Assembly (NCBI GenBank): GCA_016808115.1
Contig: JAEQBH010003871.1
Coordinates: 682,001 to 746,000 of the forward strand
Length of the DNA stretch: 64,000 nt
Direction: 5' to 3'
From: Tetrastigma voinierianum
Taxonomy: Eukaryota > Streptophyta > Magnoliopsida > Vitales > Vitaceae
Shown: piece after piece, positions 44,456 to 55,080 of the stretch
Layout: the number at the start of each line of letters is the position of its first letter
Position numbering within the stretch: the first letter of the stretch is position 1
Notes under the pieces: model-generated
What the model saw: the letters and a program-made list of their open reading frames with translations, nothing else
Database searches by the model: none
Told to the model about the DNA's origin: nothing
Made by a program: the position numbers and the translations under genes

Positions 44456-44607
44456 TTAAGGTGGCATTGTTTTTTTACTTACTGCTAAATAGAACTTTTG
44501 TTCTAAATAATTCTTAATAGGATTAAATATTTAGTTTTTTTTTTCTAAAAAAAAATCAATTTTTTTTAAATTTTTATCCAAAATTTTAAATAAAAATTAT
44601 ATATATA

Positions 44608-45574
44608 TGATAAGGATATAGAAATACTGCTGCTTCAATCGCAAATCAGAGCACAACCTCCGTGGCCTACCAGTGTCCCTCCCACAAAGCAGCCCTCAAA
44701 CAGAGGTCTAACCCATTAGCCCAAACATGATTCAAAGAACAGAAGACCTATGTTTCAGTCAACCCATATCCTCCCACTAAATGTAAGATAAAATACTCCC
44801 TAAAAGATATCCTCCAATCAAGTCCTATTATAAAGGAAAGAAAAGCAATTAAGACCACGCTTGGACATTCTCCACAAAGAGTGAGGATTATTCCGAATAA
44901 ACTCTTTTCTACCAATCCATCACTAAGTCTAGTTACTAACTATATGAGGAAAACATACCTTAATGGGGAAGGACTCTCGTCATCGGTCTAATGATAACAT
45001 CCATTATAAATACAAAGTCAACACCACCTAAAGGCACGTCACTAGGCAATCAAAGTATTCTCTTTTTCCTCCTGCAGAAAAGAATCCGACTTAGACGGAA
45101 ATACCACGGCTTAAGCCTTCGCCGCCCTTCTTCCTTCCTATTCAGAGAGTGCAACATCCAGAACTCCTGCTGATCAAGAGTATCCTCCCAGTTCGACGAC
45201 GCACTCCGGGCTCGCTGACCATCTGAGATAAGAGTCCCGATCGAGAACTCAGACGATCCACACCTCCGGGCCTGCACTCGCCAAAGAACCCCAGTCCACT
45301 GACGACCCCTACACGCTCCAAACTCTGGGCCCGGCTGAAAAGCATCACCACACATGCCTGGTCAGGGAATGATATACACTATAAATACAGGGCCACCCCA
45401 AATGGGGCAAGGAAAGAGAAGATTTCATCTGGCCCCGCAGATCAGTAGCGATCCTACTCTCAAATTTCAGACAACTTAAGAGCCTCGTGATCCCAGCCCG
45501 CAAACAATCCGGTCCAAATTGGCAATGACCCCCACACGCCCACCCTGGGGCCTCTCGGTTGAAAAGCATCATCA
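44608..45574 (+). repeat. 5' LTR of the Tat-like element
   Basis: TGATAAGGATATAGAAATAC...AAAAGCATCATCA. Matches 53509-54479: shared runs include AAAAGATATCCTCCAATCAA, CACAAAGAG...GAGGATTATTC and TCCATCACTAAGTCTA. The two copies differ by many small indels. Confidence 0.88.
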
Positions 45575-45575
45575 A

Positions 45576-45595
45576 TGGCGCCACTGGTGGGAACG
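45576..45595 (+). other. Primer binding site candidate of the Tat-like element
   Basis: TGGCGCCACTGGTGGGAACG one base after the LTR end. TGGCGCC plus a G-rich continuation is the primer-site form of Tat-type gypsy elements. The specific tRNA is not assigned. Confidence 0.6.
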
Positions 45596-45699
45596 ACGCC
45601 TTCCATAAACATAATCGATTTCTCGCCATCGATGGTATCAACTCTGAATACGCAGGAGCAACGCCTAATCCGCCATGACGCAGGATCCGGCCTCAGTTA

Positions 45700-48600
45700 C
45701 ATTGCCGCTGCGCCACGCAATGCCGGCCACGCCGCTTCACCCGACGAGCCCGCCTACTGCACAGCCATGCCGCTCAAAAGTCGACCATCTGTGCCACACC
45801 GGCCAACGCCGCTGGGCGGCCCCGTGGCCAGGAGCCTGGGCCGCTTCACTCGACGAAGCTCGCCCAGACAAAGCACGCCAGCCAAGAGTCGTGACTACCA
45901 GTTACATTGCCACTTCTGGCCACGCCCCGGAGCCACGCCGCCCACCGACGAGCTCACCTACCCACACTGCACCACGCCGCCCGAGTCGACCACCAGCCAC
46001 ACGCCACTCGCCCCCGGGGCCGCCGAGCCACGCCGCCACTCACGAGCCTCACTTACTCCACACAAAGCCACGCCGCCCTCGAGTCAAACCAGCTCAGCTA
46101 CATCGCCACTGGGCCTCGCCGGAGCCACGCCGCCGCCACTTCGACGAGCTCACCTACTCCACACAGCCACGCCGCTCTCGCAGGCCGACCGGGGCTCAGT
46201 TACATCGCCACCCTACCGCCGCCGAGCCACGCCGCTCGTTTCACGAGCTCACCACTCCACACACAGCCACGTCGTCAGAGCCGACCACCAGCTACATCGC
46301 CACCTGCACACGGGGCCGAGCCATCGCCACTTCGACGAGCTCACCTACCCACGCACCACGCCGCCCTCGTGGAGCCGGGGACTACCAGCCACATCGCCAC
46401 CCTGGCCATCGCCACTGGGCCATATCGCCAATCTCGGGCTACAACGCCACTCTACTCAATCGCCACTCTGGGCTACATCGCCCACTCACTGAACGCCACC
46501 AAGGCCACAATCGCCAGAGCCGGCACCATTGACTAGGCCCATCCCCTCGTCCCGTAATGACGAGGCCCTACTATTCATAGCCGACGAGCCCTTCGTCGTG
46601 ACCTGCACAGACAAGTTCTTCTGCTCAGATTCATTGACGAAAGCTCCACCCTCAACTCGAACATCGACGAGCCCTACTATTCATAAAGGTGATCGAGCCC
46701 TTCACGCACTCCGCATTGCATTCGCCCTTCCTACCATTCATATCGACGAGGCCCGCCCCTCAACCCCAACGACGAGCCCCTACTATTCACAAGGATTTAG
46801 CCCCTTCACGCGCCTCCGTACGACAGGGGCTCCTTCTACACCATACAAGGCCCTCCTGAACCTCGATGGACGAGCCCCTTACCATTCAAAGTGACGGTCC
46901 TTCGCACAGACCTGCATGTGCACTCCGCCCTTCATACACCATATCGACGGCAGGCCTCATCCCCTCCACCCGACGGACGAGCCCCTACTATTTACATCGA
47001 CGAAAGCCCTTCACCTGGACTTCAAACGCATCTGCCCCTCCTACCATTTACTGCAGTCCCCACGCACTCCGGCATTATTGTACTTGGCTCCTTCAGACAA
47101 TTCATATTGACGAGGTTCATAATTTCAACTCGTACACGAGCCCCTACTATTTACATCGGGACAGCCTCTTCACCTGACTTCAAACAGACGCTCCTCCTAC
47201 TATTTTATGATATCGACGAGCCCTTCGGCCGCACTTCAAACAGACTTCCGCTCCTCCACTATTTACATTGATCAGCCTTCACAAGACTCCAAACAGACTC
47301 CGCCCTTTTCCTACACTATATTGACTCGGCCCATCCCTCAACCCGATGGATCTAGCCCCTACCACTTCACATTGACGAGCCCTTCACTCGGACTCAAATA
47401 GACTCGCCCTCCTACCATTTACATCGACGAGCCCTTCGCTACACTCCGCATTATTTTGCCCTTCATATTATATCGACGAGGCTCATCCCTCAACCCGGGA
47501 TTTGACGAGTCCCTACTATTTAAATTCGACGAAGTTTTCCTAATAGCTCTACTCCGACGAAGCTCTCCCAACAAATCTACTCGACGAGTTCTATTATCTA
47601 TACTGGATCAGCTCTTACAACAACACCTGACAGCTCTTCCCTAATGTACTTCTACTGGACGAGCTCCTATTATCTACACGGGACGAAAGCTCTAACAGCT
47701 TCCCACTCCGACGAAGCTCTTCCCAACAAATTCTACTGACGAGCTCCTATTATCTACATGGTCGAAGCTCTTCCCAGCTCTCTACTCCGACGAGCTCTTC
47801 CAAAGAGCTTTACTCGACGAAGCTCAAATATTTACATGACGAGCTCTACAATCACTGTCTCGATGAAGCTCTTCCAAACAAATCTACTGACGAGTTCCTA
47901 TTATTCACACTGACAAGCCTTCCATAAATGGGCCTAATTCCTCGACGAGTTCTCTCCAAGAGTCCCATCCGACGAGCCCTATTATTTACACGGACGAGCC
48001 TACACGCCACCCGACGAGTTCCTCCAAACAAATTTTACTTGACGAGCTCCTATTATTATTTACACGCTTAGCTCTACAATGTAAGATACCCGACGAGCTT
48101 CCCACCACTACCACTGAGCCCTGAGCAGATCGGCACGACGAAGCCTTACACAGCCTTCACCCACGAGCTCTTCCCCAATAAATACTTGACGAGCTCCTAT
48201 TATTTACATGGATCTAGGCTCTACACAACCACTCCGACGAGCTCCCTCCAAACAAATCTACTCGACGAGCTCCTATTATTTACACTAAGTAGAAGTTCTT
48301 ACAATTAGCCCCATCTGACGCAGCTCCTCCCAGTCATCCGAGACGAGTCTTATTACGCACACGGACGAGCCTACAACGCTTCACTGACGAGCTCCTCCAA
48401 CAAATTTCACTCGACGAGTCTTCTATTATTTACATGGCGAGCTCTTACACACTTCACCCGACGAGCTCCTCCAAACAAATTCTACTGACGAACTCCTATT
48501 ATTTACACGGGCGAGCTCTATACGCTTTGACCTGACGAGGTTCTTCCAAACTACTTACCTCGACGAGTCTCTATTATTTACATGAACGAGCTCGCAGAAT

Positions 48601-50380
48601 ACCACTCGACGAAGTTCTTCCCATCGGCTTCACTCCGATTAGCTCCTCCAAACAATTTATCGACGGAGCCCTCTTCACCGCACACTAGATACGCACGGGC
48701 TCCTACAAATTCTATCGACGGGCTCTTCTCGATATGGATCGAGTTCCCATCGTCGTACCCTGACGAGCCCTTCACCGCCCTTCAAATGGACTCCGGGTCC
48801 CGCCATCATTTCCATTGACGAACTCTTCCCATCACCACACGGGCGAGCTCCTACGACGCGATTCCGATGAGCCTTCACCACCAGCCCTTAATAACGAAGC
48901 TTCTTCCTAAGTTCGTGACCGAATGAAGCCCTTCCGCATCACACAACACGAACGAGCTCACTGTTACCCACTTCGACGAGCCCGTCCCCATCACCTCGCC
49001 ACGGACGAGAACCACTTACAATTCGGGTCTCCGACGAGCTCATCCCATCACCATGGACGAGCTCAATCCAACAAAGATATCGGACGAGCCCCCCGTCGCA
49101 CTCCAGCGCACCTGCCCTTCCCCACATCATACTCGGGTCCTCAACCCGGTGAACGGACGAGCTCCCCACTGAGATCAGATCGAGCCCTTCACTCAGGTTC
49201 ACTGCACTGGCTCCCTCCTTACAAGTCCTATCGACGAGCTCCTCCCTTCCTCAACACAGCACGAGCCCCCATTTATCGTGGATCTAGCCCCTTCCACCCG
49301 TATCTACTACTGCATCTGCCCTCCCTACAAGTCTCATCGACGAAGCCTCCCTTCAACACAAAGCGCGCATCCAGCTCCCTATTTATCAGACGAGCCCTTC
49401 ACCGTGCTCCAAAACAGACCTGCCCTCCCTACAAGTCTCGCTGGGATGCTTCCTCCTTCAACACAAAGTGCAAGACGAGCTCCTATTTATCGTGACGAGC
49501 CCTTCACTGGTGCTCAAAACAGACGGCTCCTCCCACAAGTCTCACTGACCAGCTTTCCCTTCAACACAGCCACGAGCCTCTCTATTTAGGTCAGACGAGC
49601 CCTTCACCGTGCCCACACACTGCCTCCTACAAGTCTCATTTCTCCGACGAGCTCTCCCTCAACACAGCCGAAGAGCTCCTCTACTTATCAGATGAGCCCT
49701 TCATCGTGCTCCAAACAGACGGCTCCTCCCCTACAAGTCTCATCGACGAAGCTCTCCTTCAACACAAAGTGCATTCCAGCTCTCTATTTATCAGACGAGC
49801 CCTTCATCAGGCTCCAAATGCATCTGCCTCCTTCTCACAAGTCCACTGGACGAGCTCTCCTTCAACACAGGCCGACGAGCTCCTCTACTTTCATCAGACG
49901 AGCCTCTTCACTCGTGACCCACACAGATCGCTCCCCTACAAGTCTCACGACGAAGCCTCTCCCTTCAACACAGGCCGACGAGCTCCCTCTACTTATCAGA
50001 CGCCCTCACTCCGTGCTCGCCGCACGCTCCTCCCCTACAAAGTCTCATTACTGACAGCTTCCTTCCAATATAGGCTTCAGCAGCTCTCTACTTATCAGGA
50101 TTTAGCCTTCACCCAGGTCTACACGACTCTGTGCTCCTCCCTACAAGTCTCAAGGACGAGCTCTCCCTTCAACACATGAAAAAACACTGAGCTCTCTGAT
50201 TTCACATCAGACTGAGCCCTCCATCAGTCCCAAAACACGGCCTCCTCCCCATGTCCCATCCAAGGCTCTCCTTCACTGACGGCAGTATTTGAGCTCCTTC
50301 ATTTATCGTGACCAGCCTCGACTGTACTTCAAACAGACGGGCTCCTCCCTACTATCCCTATTGACGAACTCTTGAGACAC
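45700..50380 (+). repeat. Satellite-like tandem array, GACGAGCTC/GACGAGCCC units
   Basis: Four domains share the GACGAGC core. 45.70-46.50 kb: GC-rich units with CCACGCCGC and TCGACGAGCTCACCTAC, about 100 bp. 46.55-47.45 kb: GACGAGCCCCTACTATT with following TTCACTCGACTTCAAACAGA, about 105 bp. 47.45-48.60 kb: GACGAGCTCCTATTATTTAC alternating with GACGAGCTCTTCCAAACAAA, about 75 bp. 49.2-50.2 kb: ACAAGTCTCATCGACGAGCT...CTTCAACACAG...GACGAGCTCCTCTACTTATC...GACGAGCCCTTCATCGTGCT; ACAAGT recurs at 49221, 49327, 49431, 49535, 49629, 49733, 49837, 49938, 50037 and 50143, spacing 94-106. Open frames here exist in all three plus frames and are by-products of composition. Confidence 0.9.
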
Positions 50381-50893
50381 TCTCCTCCCGATGCGTGTAA
50401 TCAAGCCTTAATCAACCACGCACGCTGGCAAACCCTCGCCTTGATACACTCCAACAGGGCACGTAACTAAAAGGACTGGTCATCACTCCAGCTTTCAAAC
50501 TACGAGGCTGCACTCCAAACTAACAAAGTTTCATCCGCACCACGGTCGAATGAACTGCTCAAAGTGTAGACAAGGCAGATCAAATTTCCTGATCCTCGAT
50601 TCAAAAAGTTAAAGCAAAGATAGATAAACAAGTAAAATCAAAATTCCTGTGGAGCAAGTATCCATTAAAAGAGGGTCAACATAGATAAGAGGCTCCCGGA
50701 TCGACAAAAAGAAAAGAAAAACAAAATCAGCTGAGACGGTTTGACCGCCACTGCACGCAAGAACGAGAAGTGGGCCCCAACATGAGCGCTAGTTCGGGGG
50801 ATTCATTTGTATCGAAGATTCCTCCCGCCTCCCCATCGCGCCTGAGGATCAAAGTCAAAACCATCAGTGGCACACACGAGCGTCACAAAAGTG
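50381..50893. other. Spacer between tandem array and antisense ORF
   Basis: No gene. 50500-50750 is A-rich (AGACAAGGCAGATCAAATTT etc.); a short GC-rich part at 50750-50860. The boundary of the array is gradual. Confidence 0.4.
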
Positions 50894-52700
50894 TTACCTG
50901 TGAAGCCCATCGAGCACCAGCCCGGGTCTCAGAATTGGATCGATGACCCGTCCTCCAACAACCACAAACTGCCAAGGCAGATGAAGTTCTAGCAGCAGAT
51001 CCACGGCAGACTCTCGCTTAGCCGCCCCGACAAGTCCACAGCCTTCTCGAGGACTCACGTCGGCAAAACTGAAGAACACCTTGCCCTCCAAAAATCTCAT
51101 GATCTGGTAACTTGCCAAAGCCCATTCGTCCAAATCGCTTGATCACGCCGCGAACTCCGCGCAGATCCTCAAGAAAACCGTCCCGGAAACGACGAGTTCC
51201 TCCCTAACCAATCGAAGCTCATCCTCGGTAGATCGCAGCTCCTCCCGAGTCTCAACCGAATCATCATGTAGAGCCTGAAGCTCATCCCGAACTTTTCTAG
51301 CCTCCCCTCGCACCGCAGTCGTCCTGACCTCGCCTTCCCTATTTCACCGATCACGTCGACGGTGTGCTTCAGATCCGACGCAGTCTTTCTATTTCTCCGC
51401 ATGCTGCACCCGCCCCCTCGCAGCCGTCCCCGCCTGGCTAAAGTAGTCACTTCGCCTTATAAATTCAAGGATCCTTAAGATGCTTCTCATTCATTGGGCT
51501 TCTTCACAAAGGCCCTTCAAATGAGTGGCACCAGGACAAACACGTATATTTCAACACCGAGCCGCCATGAAAGTTAGCATAATTGTAAGCTTCACTCAGT
51601 TTAAGTCCTCGGAAGACAAGGCTGCGCCTTATCAACCTAAGAACCCTTTGATCTCTCAACATCGACCTTTGAGATGGATGAAATGGCACCGCCGAAAAGT
51701 TCCGCAGACACAAAGAAAGAACTCGATTTCCATCAACTCCTTTGATTTTGTTTTCTTCCTCCTCGACTCTATCACCTTCTCGTGAGATGGTCGACGGATC
51801 TAGGGAGCATCCGCATGGTTATGGGCAAAGTCGCCAACTGGTCGCCGACCTGCTGAGTGGACTCCCCACCGCGATGGGCTCGGCGAGGAAGTGAATCCAA
51901 GAACCGTGTAATCTCATTGAGTTGGGATGAAGACCAACCGCTCGATTGGGACTTGAAGGTGCTTCGACCGAACTTTGTTACTGACTGGCCGGGTCCCTCT
52001 TGGGGAACTCCACTCTTCTCCCTCTTCGCACCCGAGGTTTTCGAGATATCCCTCCCGTGATGAGCCAAAAAATCTCCTCGAAAGGAGCGTACCACAAGGT
52101 CCGGGAAGAGAAAACACCCGCAGGCAGGGAGATGGCGTCCTAAAACTAAGATTTTAATGACTCAGACCTGATGAAATGTGACATCCGACCTTTATGAGGT
52201 TCGCAGAGGAGCGAAGCGTAACACCCGCCAGCAAGAGCAATGCAGATCTTCTTGGCTACTAAGCCCAAGACGAGCATCCAAAATATAAGGGAAACCTAAG
52301 GTCGTGTGATATCCAATCAACTTTAAATCAATTAAACCAAGAGTAAGGATGATACTCACTATACATCAGGCACCCCATGCCTGGTACGCCTAGGTGTCTT
52401 CCTCTGCCTAAAGAATTGTACTCCGCTGGCTACTCAACAAGAAATATCGGATTTCCATGTGTCCATATAGCAGCCGAAGATCCGAAATCACCAAAGGCCC
52501 CAGGACGCCTAGGGAAATAAATAAACCCCTCGGCGGTAGCCGTCGGATTAAAAAGATGCAGGAGCAAAGCCACACTAGGGACGCCAAGCCCCCTGTCTCT
52601 AAAAAAGACCAGCAAACCCACTAAAATGCCCCAACCATCAGCCGCATTGGGAAGGGCGAGGCGAAAATGTCAAGAACCTGTCATGAAAGGGCAATGGTTT
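50894..52700 (-). pseudogene. Antisense ORF of the Tat-like element (decayed)
   Basis: On the minus strand, in several frames, N to C: a domain-like stretch GLLVFFRDRGLGVPSVALLL, then HLFNPTATAEGFIYFPRRPG and WTHGNPIFLVE (52620-52430); a polar region with SSQLNEITRFLDSLPRR (about 51900); a coiled-coil-like stretch with VRDELQALHDD, EELRSTEDELRLVREELV (about 51290-51180); and a C-terminal part MRFLEGKVFFSFADVSPREG, DLLLELHLPWQFVVVGG (51101-50940). The layout of a hydrophobic FF/W-rich N-terminal domain, a coiled coil and a short end resembles the putative gypsy-type transposon proteins (PF04195-like) encoded antisense in Tat-lineage elements. Family assignment is tentative; stops and frame changes are present throughout. 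Confidence 0.45.
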
Positions 52701-53508
52701 CTGAGGCCAGGGCAAGACAAAGGCGCACTAAAAACATACCATCTTCGCACGGAGGTAATGTAACGAGTCAAAATCAGAGACCATATACGAACACCAGAAG
52801 AGGCCTGTGATCGCTCAACAAAAGTGCGACTTATATAAGTAAGTCAACACCGCTGGGCCCACTTTCACGTAACGTCGCACCCACAGATCGTAGATAGTCC
52901 GAACCCTAGGATATTTGATCGTTTATCTTCCTTTTTCCCTTACTCTGCGGGAAGCGGAGGCGCCCGAGCAAAGCCGAGGTCCCAACGACCGCCAAACAAG
53001 CGAGACACCGCAATTAAGCCACGGGACCTGCAGATCACCAGGAATCATCGTTGATGCGCTAAAGAGGAAGAACGTTAAATTCATGGCATAACCAAACGAA
53101 ATCCGCATTAACCGAACCCTAGGGCCTTCGTCAGACAATCGAAAAGTGAACACGACAGATGGATGTCGCGCCCAGAAAGAAAAGAAGACACCAAAAGGGA
53201 CCTAACATCAATGTGTATAGAGTAAATCCAGAATCGAAATGCAAGAACGCCAAGAAATATAAAGACAAAAGGAGAGTTATGAGGCTAAAGGAAGTCGAAC
53301 TAGAAAGGTCGACAAGAAGTGCGGAAAACAAGGGGAATATGAAAACAAGCAATTTAAACTCCTAAGAGCCATCATTAACGCATGCGATTTCCGCTTTGAT
53401 GTGTTAATTAAACCACATCCGAAAGGTATTACCTAGGAAATAACAACCGGCCGCAGACTAACTCCACGCCCCTCGCTCACGCAACTGCACACAAGGGCCT
53501 GGGGCAAC
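52701..53508. other. 3' non-coding part of the Tat-like element
   Basis: No gene recognised. It ends with ACAAGGGCCTGGGGCAAC (53491-53508), a purine-rich candidate polypurine tract before the 3' LTR. Minus-strand ORFs at 52923-53153 and 53131-53352 could be further N-terminal pieces of the antisense ORF, but show no domain. Confidence 0.35.
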
Positions 53509-54477
53509 CGATAAGGATATAGAAATGGGTCAAGCGTTTCACCGCTACCCGAGAGAGCACGGTGGCTGTGGCCCCGCCCGTGTCCTCCCACAAAGAAACT
53601 CCCAAACAGAGGCCCAACTCATTAGGCCCGAAACAGCGGATTCAAAGAACAGAAGACTCCATACCGCCACCAACCCATATCCTCCCAATGTGATAAAATA
53701 TTCTAAAAGATATCCTCCAATCAAGTCCTATTATAAAGGAAAGAAAAAGCAATAGAAGACCATCACTGACATTCTCCACAAAGAGGGAGGATTATTCGAA
53801 TAAACTCTTTTCACTAATCCATCACTAAGTCTAAGGCTAACTATATGAGGAACATGCTCCCCGTCAAGTGACTCTCGTCATCGTCCAATGGATGAATATC
53901 CATTAGAAATACAAAGCCGCTCCACCACCGAAAGGTACGTCAATACTAGGCAATCAAAGTATTCTCTCTTTTTCCTCTCAGAAAAGAATCTGACTTAGGC
54001 ATCGGAGCGGCCACGCTGGGCCTCTCGCCGCCTTCTTCCTTCCGGCTCTTCGGCAGAGAGTGCAACATCCAACCCTAATGTAAGAGCATCCTTCCCAAAA
54101 GCCCGGATGACGACGGCCAAGGGATCCATCTGAGATAAGAGTCCCCGATCGAGAACCCAGACGATCCGTCGTCCCTCCACCCAAATTTCACAAACAGCCC
54201 CAGTCCAAACCGACGACCCCTACACGCTCCAAATTCCGGGGCCCGGCTTGAAAGCATCATCAATACGCCTGTCAGTGGGGAATGATAGACACTTAGTAAC
54301 ACAGACACCCCAATGCAAGGAAAGAAGCACTTCATCTGGGCTCGCAGATCAACAGCGTAGCGATCCTACTCAAATTTTTGCATAATCCAAGAGTCTCGCA
54401 TCCCAAATTTCAAGAACAACCGGTCCAGCCACGACCCCCACACGCTCCAAATTTCGCCCGGTGGAAAAGCATATCAT

Positions 54478-54479
<2 letters not shown>
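53509..54479 (+). repeat. 3' LTR of the Tat-like element
   Basis: (C/T)GATAAGGATATAGAAATG...AAAAGCATATCATCA; the first T is changed to C. Matches the 5' LTR throughout. Followed directly by ATATA of the target duplication. Confidence 0.88.
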
Positions 54480-54512
<33 letters not shown>

Positions 54513-54770
54513 ATTAGTATGAAACCATCATGAGAGTTTCCAATCGATCATAAAAATAGGTACTTATTATATTATAATATTTATTTTTTTCTTAATAGAA
54601 AAAAGTATTAAGAAAAAAAAAACAAAAAGTCAAATATTTTGGTTTTTTCTATTTAGCAAAAAAAAAAAAAATTTCAAAAATTCAACAATAAATGATGAAA
54701 AAGTTAAAAACAACCAAACCGAAAGCTATTTAACTTTTAATAAAAAGCTAAAAAATAAAGGTCATCTAAG

Positions 54771-55080
54771 AATCACATTTTGATCTTTCACTACATTCCA
54801 AAGTAAAGACAGAATTCGGGTGCAGCACGAATCCAGCTGCACTGCGCCAAATTTGACGCCTAAACCCGGTCCAAGACCGGTCGTCAACCCGGGTACTCCT
54901 GTACCTTAGTCATTTCGCACCTAAGTCTTCAATCCTAAACCTATTTCCAATGAGTTTCGTGACACCTGAAGTTACTTTAAGACCACTTCTATACGCCCCT
55001 TCACCGACCTATCTATTCATATATTTAAATTAAAAATATGAGAATAATGAACTTAAATACAATCCGTAAGAGTCCAATCA
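54771..55080. other. Interval without a gene
   Basis: No ORF of note. Contains CAAGACCGGTCGTCAACCCGG; ends in the AATCA target site of the next LTR. Confidence 0.4.

Larger units (their letters stand above)
44608..54479 (+). mobile_element. Tat-like LTR element without gag-pol (non-autonomous)
   Basis: Two LTRs of about 970 bp (44608-45574; 53509-54479), a TGGCGCCACTGG primer-site-like sequence right after the first, and target duplication ATATA (44603-44607 and 54480-54484, within a TA run). Between them: tandem repeats (45700-50380) and a region with antisense coding-like sequence (50900-52700). I find no zinc knuckle, D-S-G, YxDD or integrase motif in any frame. The TGGCGCC-type primer site and an antisense ORF before the 3' LTR are features reported for the Tat lineage of Ty3/gypsy; lineage is an inference. 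Confidence 0.75.
44456..54770. mobile_element. MITE copy 2, split by the Tat-like element
   Basis: Left end TTAAGGTGGCATTGTTTTTT (44456-) and right end, in reverse complement, CTTAGATGACCTTTATTTTT (54770). The interior flanks match copy 1: TTTTATCCAAAATTTTAAAT on the left; ATTAGTATGAAA...AAAGCTATTTAACTTTTAAT on the right. The insertion is at an internal (TA)n run. Without it the MITE would be about 440 bp. Confidence 0.75.

Noticed and set aside
44227..44517. 96-codon ORF before the MITE
   Set aside because: It runs into the MITE terminal repeat, has no domain and no promoter context.
45575..46536. Long open frames (305, 285 and 209 codons) in three plus frames
   Set aside because: All three frames of the same DNA are open because the GC-rich tandem repeat lacks stop triplets. 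The peptides are low-complexity (His/Pro/Ser/Arg-rich) and show no domain.
48923..50179. Further open frames (190, 120 and 157 codons) in the tandem array
   Set aside because: They follow the repeat period and change with every indel; no conserved residues beyond the repeat itself.
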